Shown in pieces: positions 6,368 through 8,242 of a DNA stretch of 8,242 bases; positions within the stretch are counted from its first letter, which is position 1, and each line of letters starts with the position of its first letter. The translations under genes and the position numbers were made by a program. The stretch lies in NCBI GenBank assembly GCA_030689875.1, contig JAUYHR010000035.1:1-8242 (forward strand). Direction: 5' to 3'. This stretch comes from Nanobdellota archaeon (lineage in GTDB: Archaea > Nanobdellota > Nanobdellia > Pacearchaeales > GW2011-AR1). The notes beneath the pieces are model-generated. The model saw only the letters and a program-made list of their open reading frames with translations. It did not search any database and was not told the origin of the DNA.

Positions 6368-6442
6368 TGCCCGAGATAGGATTTGAACCTATGACAACCA
6401 GGTTAGGAACCTGATGCTCTATCCAGACTGAGCTACTCGGGC
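6368..6442 (-). tRNA. tRNA-Arg, anticodon CCT
   Basis: The minus strand folds as a complete cloverleaf. The acceptor is GCCCGAG with CTCGGGC, U8-A9 follow, the D stem is GCTC/GAGC, and the anticodon stem-loop is TCAGG-TTCCTAA-CCTGG with anticodon CCT. The T arm is ATAGG-TTCAAAT-CCTAT and the discriminator base is A. It reads AGG codons. CCA is not encoded and must be added. It lies 17 nt downstream of tRNA-Leu, so both probably come from one transcript. Confidence 0.95.
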
Positions 6443-6459
6443 ATAATCCTAAAAGTAAA

Positions 6460-6543
6460 TGCGGGTAAAAGGATTCGAACCTTTGTAAGCACTAAGCTAA
6501 CAGATTTTGAGTCTGTCCCGTTTGACCACTCCGGCATACCCGC
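6460..6543 (-). tRNA. tRNA-Leu, anticodon CAA
   Basis: This is an 84-nt class II tRNA on the minus strand. The acceptor is GCGGGTA with TACCCGC and the anticodon stem-loop is ACAGA-CTCAAAA-TCTGT with anticodon CAA. It has a long variable arm of about 15 nt, a T arm AAAGG-TTCGAAT-CCTTT, and discriminator A. CCA is not encoded and no intron is seen. It reads TTG codons. Confidence 0.95.
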
Positions 6544-6567
6544 ATGAAAAAATTAAGTTCAAGAACA

Positions 6568-6575
6568 TTTTAAAA
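6568..6575 (-). promoter_or_regulatory. Putative TATA box of the tRNA-Leu/tRNA-Arg unit
   Basis: TTTTAAAA lies about 25 nt upstream of position 6546, so transcription would begin about 3 nt before the mature 5' end of tRNA-Leu. This is a very short 5' leader. Confidence 0.4.
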
Positions 6576-6610
6576 CTTATCATAAAAATAAATATTAACA
6601 CATTAGAAAG

Positions 6611-6618
6611 TTTTAAAA
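6611..6618 (+). promoter_or_regulatory. Putative TATA box of the 5S rRNA gene
   Basis: TTTTAAAA is centred about 25 nt upstream of 6640, putting the start of transcription 2-3 nt before the first helix of the 5S RNA. It faces away from the tRNA promoter at 6568-6575. Confidence 0.5.
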
Positions 6619-6642
6619 ATGTTAAAATCTCTGTTTTTCTGA

Positions 6643-6752
6643 AGACGGTCTTAGTAATCGTGTCATACCTGATCTCATTCCGAACTCAGAAGTCAAGGCG
6701 ATTACGCTGTTTGTGTTAGTGGCCGACAAGCTGCGAAGCAGCAGTGCCGTCT
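6643..6752 (+). rRNA. 5S ribosomal RNA
   Basis: The stretch around 6668-6697 carries the near-universal 5S core (CCTGATCTCATTCCGAACTC followed by AGAAGTCAAG). Helix I closes the molecule: AGACGGT at 6643-6649 pairs with GCCGTCT at 6746-6752. Helix II pairs TAATCG with CGATTA. Helix V is GCTGT/GCAGC and helix IV GTGGC/GCTGC around a CGACAA loop. At about 110 nt it is a little shorter than the usual 120. It is a stand-alone 5S gene here, with no 16S or 23S in view. Exact ends are set from helix I and could be off by one or two bases. Confidence 0.93.
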
Positions 6753-6769
6753 CAACTGTTTATTCTCCC

Positions 6770-7030
6770 ATGAAAAATATCTCAAAAAAAGATGCAGAAA
6801 AAAGGATTGAAGATTTTTTCTTAGATCTTAAAAGCAAAACCCCCAAGCAAGTAAAAAAAATTAAAGCTCTTGCAATGAATAAAAAAATTTCATTGAAAAC
6901 AAAAAGAAAATTATTTTGCAAAAAATGTTTAACTCCCTATTTTGGAACTGAAAAAATCAGAATAAAAAATAAAATGAAATCTGTTGAATGTAAAAATTGC
7001 GGTAAGATAAATAGATGGAAGATTAAATAA
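6770..7030 (+). CDS. rnp4: RNase P protein component 4 (Rpp21/Rpr2 family)
   Basis: This 86-residue protein matches archaeal Rnp4, a zinc-ribbon subunit that binds the specificity domain of RNase P RNA together with Rnp1 (Rpp29) and helps tRNA 5' maturation. The N-terminal half is helical and basic (RIEDFFLDL, KKIKALAMNKKISLKTKRKLF). Four zinc ligands are present as FCKKC (Cys50, Cys53) and VECKNCG (Cys74, Cys77). I chose the ATG at 6770 because the family homology begins here; the frame extends upstream to 6713, but that part lies inside the 5S rRNA. Only 17 nt separate the 5S 3' end from this start and contain no TATA box, so the gene is probably co-transcribed with 5S rRNA. It converges on rpb10 with 5 nt between stops. 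Confidence 0.9.
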   Translation: MKNISKKDAEKRIEDFFLDLKSKTPKQVKKIKALAMNKKISLKTKRKLFCKKCLTPYFGTEKIRIKNKMKSVECKNCGKINRWKIK

Positions 7031-7035
7031 ATTTT

Positions 7036-7233
7036 TTAACTTTTCTTAAACTTACTAACCAACTCAAGAGTATCTACTTGTCCTAAGAAGACAGAGCGAC
7101 AGCACATTCTTTCCAACCCAAGTTCATCAAGAACTTTTTTTTGGTTTTCTCCAGACGCTACTCTCTGTTTGAATTGCTCCCACAAATGACTTACTGGTTT
7201 TCCGCACCCAAAGCAACGAACTGGAATTATCAT
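7036..7233 (-). CDS. rpoN: DNA-directed RNA polymerase subunit N (Rpb10)
   Basis: A small zinc-binding core subunit of archaeal RNA polymerase, homologous to eukaryotic Rpb10, which helps anchor the Rpb3/Rpb11-like subunits. The 65-residue length is typical. The atypical zinc motif is complete: CFGC (Cys7, Cys10) and the adjacent pair RMCCR (Cys44, Cys45). The MIIPVRCF opening and LGLERMCC segment are diagnostic. Archaeal rpoN (Rpb10) is unrelated to bacterial sigma-54, which shares the symbol. It is a single-gene unit here, away from its usual ribosomal protein L13/S9 neighbours in many archaea, with its own TATA box. Confidence 0.97.
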   Translation of the reverse strand: MIIPVRCFGCGKPVSHLWEQFKQRVASGENQKKVLDELGLERMCCRSVFLGQVDTLELVSKFKKS

Positions 7234-7255
7234 GTAATTAATCTTTCAAATTAGT

Positions 7256-7263
7256 TTTTAAAA
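7256..7263 (-). promoter_or_regulatory. TATA box of rpb10
   Basis: TTTTAAAA is about 26-30 nt upstream of the ATG at 7233, predicting a leaderless or nearly leaderless transcript. Confidence 0.5.
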
Positions 7264-7302
7264 CTTGTGATTTATTTCATTAATGCAAATATTTAAAAAG
7301 AA

Positions 7303-7310
7303 TTTAAATA
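7303..7310 (+). promoter_or_regulatory. Putative TATA box of the small zinc-finger gene
   Basis: TTTAAATA is centred about 25 nt upstream of 7332, three bases before the ATG at 7335. A second TATA-like run, ATTTAAAA at 7291-7298, would give a leader of about 15 nt containing a purine-rich stretch. Confidence 0.4.
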
Positions 7311-7334
7311 TTAATTTTTAATAAAAAAAGAAAG

Positions 7335-7520
7335 ATGGTAAAAAAATGTGTTTATTGCCGACAAGATATTCAGGACAAGAGAGCAGTAGATGTCTGCGAT
7401 AAATGCGGGGTCGGTGTTTGGGGTCAGAGAATGTTTAATGCAATTCTTCAGGGTATGAATCGCGCAGATGAAAGGGGAGATTTGTGTTTAGAGCACGAAA
7501 TTCCTAAGGATAAAAATTAA
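7335..7520 (+). CDS. Small conserved zinc-finger protein of unknown function
   Basis: I cannot name this 61-residue protein. It has two CxxC knuckles, CVYC (Cys5, Cys8) and CDKC (Cys21, Cys24), 12 residues apart, which would bind one zinc ion as a zinc ribbon. A short helical stretch VWGQRMFNAILQGMNRADERGDL (27-50) follows, and a further Cys51-x2-His54 pair could be another ligand set. From memory, similar proteins with the CxxCGVGVWG...MFNAI signature recur in DPANN-type archaeal genomes, but I know no characterised member. It stands between RNA polymerase and ribosomal protein genes, so a role in transcription, translation or RNA binding is plausible but unproven. The protein has no signal peptide or membrane segment. 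Confidence 0.8.
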   Translation: MVKKCVYCRQDIQDKRAVDVCDKCGVGVWGQRMFNAILQGMNRADERGDLCLEHEIPKDKN

Positions 7521-7548
7521 GTTATAATTCTAAAAACTAAAGGATAGA

Positions 7549-7556
7549 TTTTTAAA
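7549..7556 (+). promoter_or_regulatory. Putative TATA box of the L21e-Rpb4 operon
   Basis: TTTTTAAA is centred about 25 nt upstream of 7578, giving a leader of about 12 nt before the L21e ATG at 7590. A second AT-rich run at 7573-7584 is too close to the ATG to act as its TATA box. Confidence 0.35.
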
Positions 7557-7589
7557 TTAGTCTTTTTTTGGTATTTATATAATATTAAA

Positions 7590-7859
7590 ATGGCAAAACG
7601 AAAAAAAATCAGGGAAGCTGGAAAAATTAGCTTTAGCAGGGCATTTCAGGATTTTAAAGCAGGAGACGCTGTTTCAGTTGTTATAGAAAAAGCAAAACCC
7701 TTGGGGTTCCCTAAAAGAATTCAGGGGAGATGCGGGATTGTTGAAGAAAGACGCGGAAGGTCATTTGTCGTCAGCATAAATGATTTAGAAAAAGAGAAAA
7801 AATTTATAATTGATCCATCGCATCTAAAAAAAATAAATATTGCTAAACTTATACGATGA
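7590..7859 (+). CDS. rpl21e: 50S ribosomal protein L21e
   Basis: A large-subunit protein shared by archaea and eukaryotes but absent from bacteria. The 89-residue product has the family SH3-like core in order: FKAGDAVSVVIE (22-33), FPKRIQGRCGIVEERRG (40-56), the IND turn (63-65) and IDPSHLK (74-80). The length is close to the usual 95 or so. The stop overlaps the next start by 4 nt (ATGA), so translation is coupled to Rpb4. The order L21e-Rpb4-DUF655 is a well-known archaeal cluster. Confidence 0.95.
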   Translation: MAKRKKIREAGKISFSRAFQDFKAGDAVSVVIEKAKPLGFPKRIQGRCGIVEERRGRSFVVSINDLEKEKKFIIDPSHLKKINIAKLIR

Positions 7860-8152
7860 TAATAAAAAGCACCCCAATAAGCGCATCAGAATCAAAAGAA
7901 TATTTTGGAAAAGAACATGAAAATTTAAAGAGTTTTATTAACAAATTTACAGAATTAAACGCAAAACAATCAAAAGATTTTAGGGAAAAATTAGAAGCCC
8001 TGAATTTAATGAAACTAAATGAAAAAAATATCTCAAAAGTAATAGACATTATGCCCTCTACTTTAGAAGAGATGAATAAAATATTCACAGACATAAGTTT
8101 AGATGAAAATGAGGCAAATAAAATACTTGACATTGTTAAACAATTTGAATAA
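7856..8152 (+). CDS. rpoF: DNA-directed RNA polymerase subunit F (Rpb4)
   Basis: Rpb4/RpoF forms the polymerase stalk with Rpb7/RpoE and contributes to open-complex formation and RNA handling. This 98-residue protein is acidic and helical. The N-terminal tip segment (MIIKSTPISASESKEYF) and the C-terminal HRDC-like part (VIDIMPSTLEEMNKIF, ILDIVKQF) fit the archaeal family. Sequence conservation in Rpb4 is weak, so the call leans on its position directly after L21e with a 4-nt overlap. An antisense frame of 114 codons over the same stretch is a shadow. Confidence 0.88.
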   Translation: MIIKSTPISASESKEYFGKEHENLKSFINKFTELNAKQSKDFREKLEALNLMKLNEKNISKVIDIMPSTLEEMNKIFTDISLDENEANKILDIVKQFE

Positions 8153-8217
8153 TAAAAAAAATGAAAGCAAAAAAAAGAAATTTTTGTATTCATTTACTTT
8201 TTCAGGAGAAAAACTAA

Positions 8218-8242
8218 ATGAAAGAAGAAACAGCAATAATCT
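8218..8242 (+). CDS. Start of a probable DUF655 RNA-binding protein, cut by the window edge
   Basis: Only eight codons are present, beginning MKEETAII. Archaeal DUF655 proteins start with a similar EE-AxxLD segment and are the usual gene after Rpb4. AGGAG at 8204-8208, 9 nt before the ATG, is one of the few clear Shine-Dalgarno sites in the window and decides this start. The identification rests mainly on gene order. Confidence 0.55.

Noticed and set aside
6179..6376. Integrase-type attachment duplication at tRNA-Arg
   Set aside because: Only 8 bp (GCCCGAGA) are shared with the tRNA 3' end and no integrase is present; too short to claim an att site, so mentioned only within the patch finding.
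6507..6719. 70-codon plus-strand frame
   Set aside because: It covers part of tRNA-Leu on the other strand and runs into the 5S rRNA gene; noncoding RNAs explain the sequence.
6713..6769. Upstream extension of rnp4 to an earlier ATG
   Set aside because: The added residues are encoded by the 3' part of the 5S rRNA; Rnp4 similarity begins at the ATG at 6770.
7849..8193. 114-codon minus-strand frame, Phe/Ser-rich
   Set aside because: Antisense shadow of rpb4; the hydrophobic appearance comes from AT-rich sense codons.
8161..8217. 18-codon frame between rpb4 and the DUF655 start
   Set aside because: It ends directly before the ATG at 8218 and in the same frame, so it looks like an in-frame upstream extension closed by TAA; no evidence that it is translated, and the AGGAG at 8204-8208 serves the 8218 start.
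1..8242. CRISPR array, transposase, toxin-antitoxin or phage genes
   Set aside because: No regularly spaced direct repeats, no transposase or defence-type proteins seen on either strand.

Overview
The window is AT-rich and archaeal. It carries an archaeal RNA polymerase subunit pair (Rpb10/RpoN and Rpb4/RpoF), ribosomal protein L21e, RNase P protein Rnp4, archaeal Dph2 and TYW1. Its tRNAs lack an encoded CCA, and it has TATA-box promoters that place transcription starts at or within a few bases of the start codons. Small, tightly packed genes plus a bacterial-looking superoxide dismutase and Suf-type Fe-S assembly suggest a DPANN-like lineage (Woesearchaeota/Pacearchaeota-like). That placement is inference; no phylogeny was run.

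Layout. (1) Positions 1-2266, minus strand: sufB followed 3 nt later by sufS, whose C-terminal part runs off the left edge. (2) 2347-2709, plus strand: a divergently transcribed helix-turn-helix regulator with four C-terminal cysteines. (3) 2711-4823, minus strand: tyw1 and dph2, with dph2 broken into two overlapping frames at an A6 run. (4) 4869-6095, minus strand: sod followed by a DUF1858 / A-type Fe-S carrier fusion. (5) 6116-6367: a noncoding GC-richer patch with recurring GCTCG words. (6) 6368-6543, minus strand: tRNA-Arg(CCT) and tRNA-Leu(CAA). (7) 6643-7030, plus strand: 5S rRNA and, 17 nt later, the RNase P protein Rnp4. (8) 7036-7233, minus strand: Rpb10. (9) 7335-7520, plus strand: an unnamed small zinc-finger protein. 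(10) 7590 to the end, plus strand: L21e, Rpb4 and the first codons of a probable DUF655 protein.

How it fits together. The left two thirds is an iron-sulfur neighbourhood. It holds a scaffold (SufB), a sulfur donor (SufS), a carrier (DUF1858-IscA-like), an oxidative-stress enzyme (SOD) and two Fe-S radical client enzymes (Dph2 and TYW1). Both clients modify the translation machinery (EF2 diphthamide and wyosine at tRNA-Phe position 37). The most notable signal is a 14-bp near-palindrome, TTAACWATWGTTAA. It occurs in front of both sufB and sod, in each case exactly 7 nt after the ATACC end of the TATA box and over the predicted transcription start. This suggests that the suf and sod/carrier operons are co-repressed by one regulator. 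The adjacent Cys4 HTH protein is the obvious candidate.
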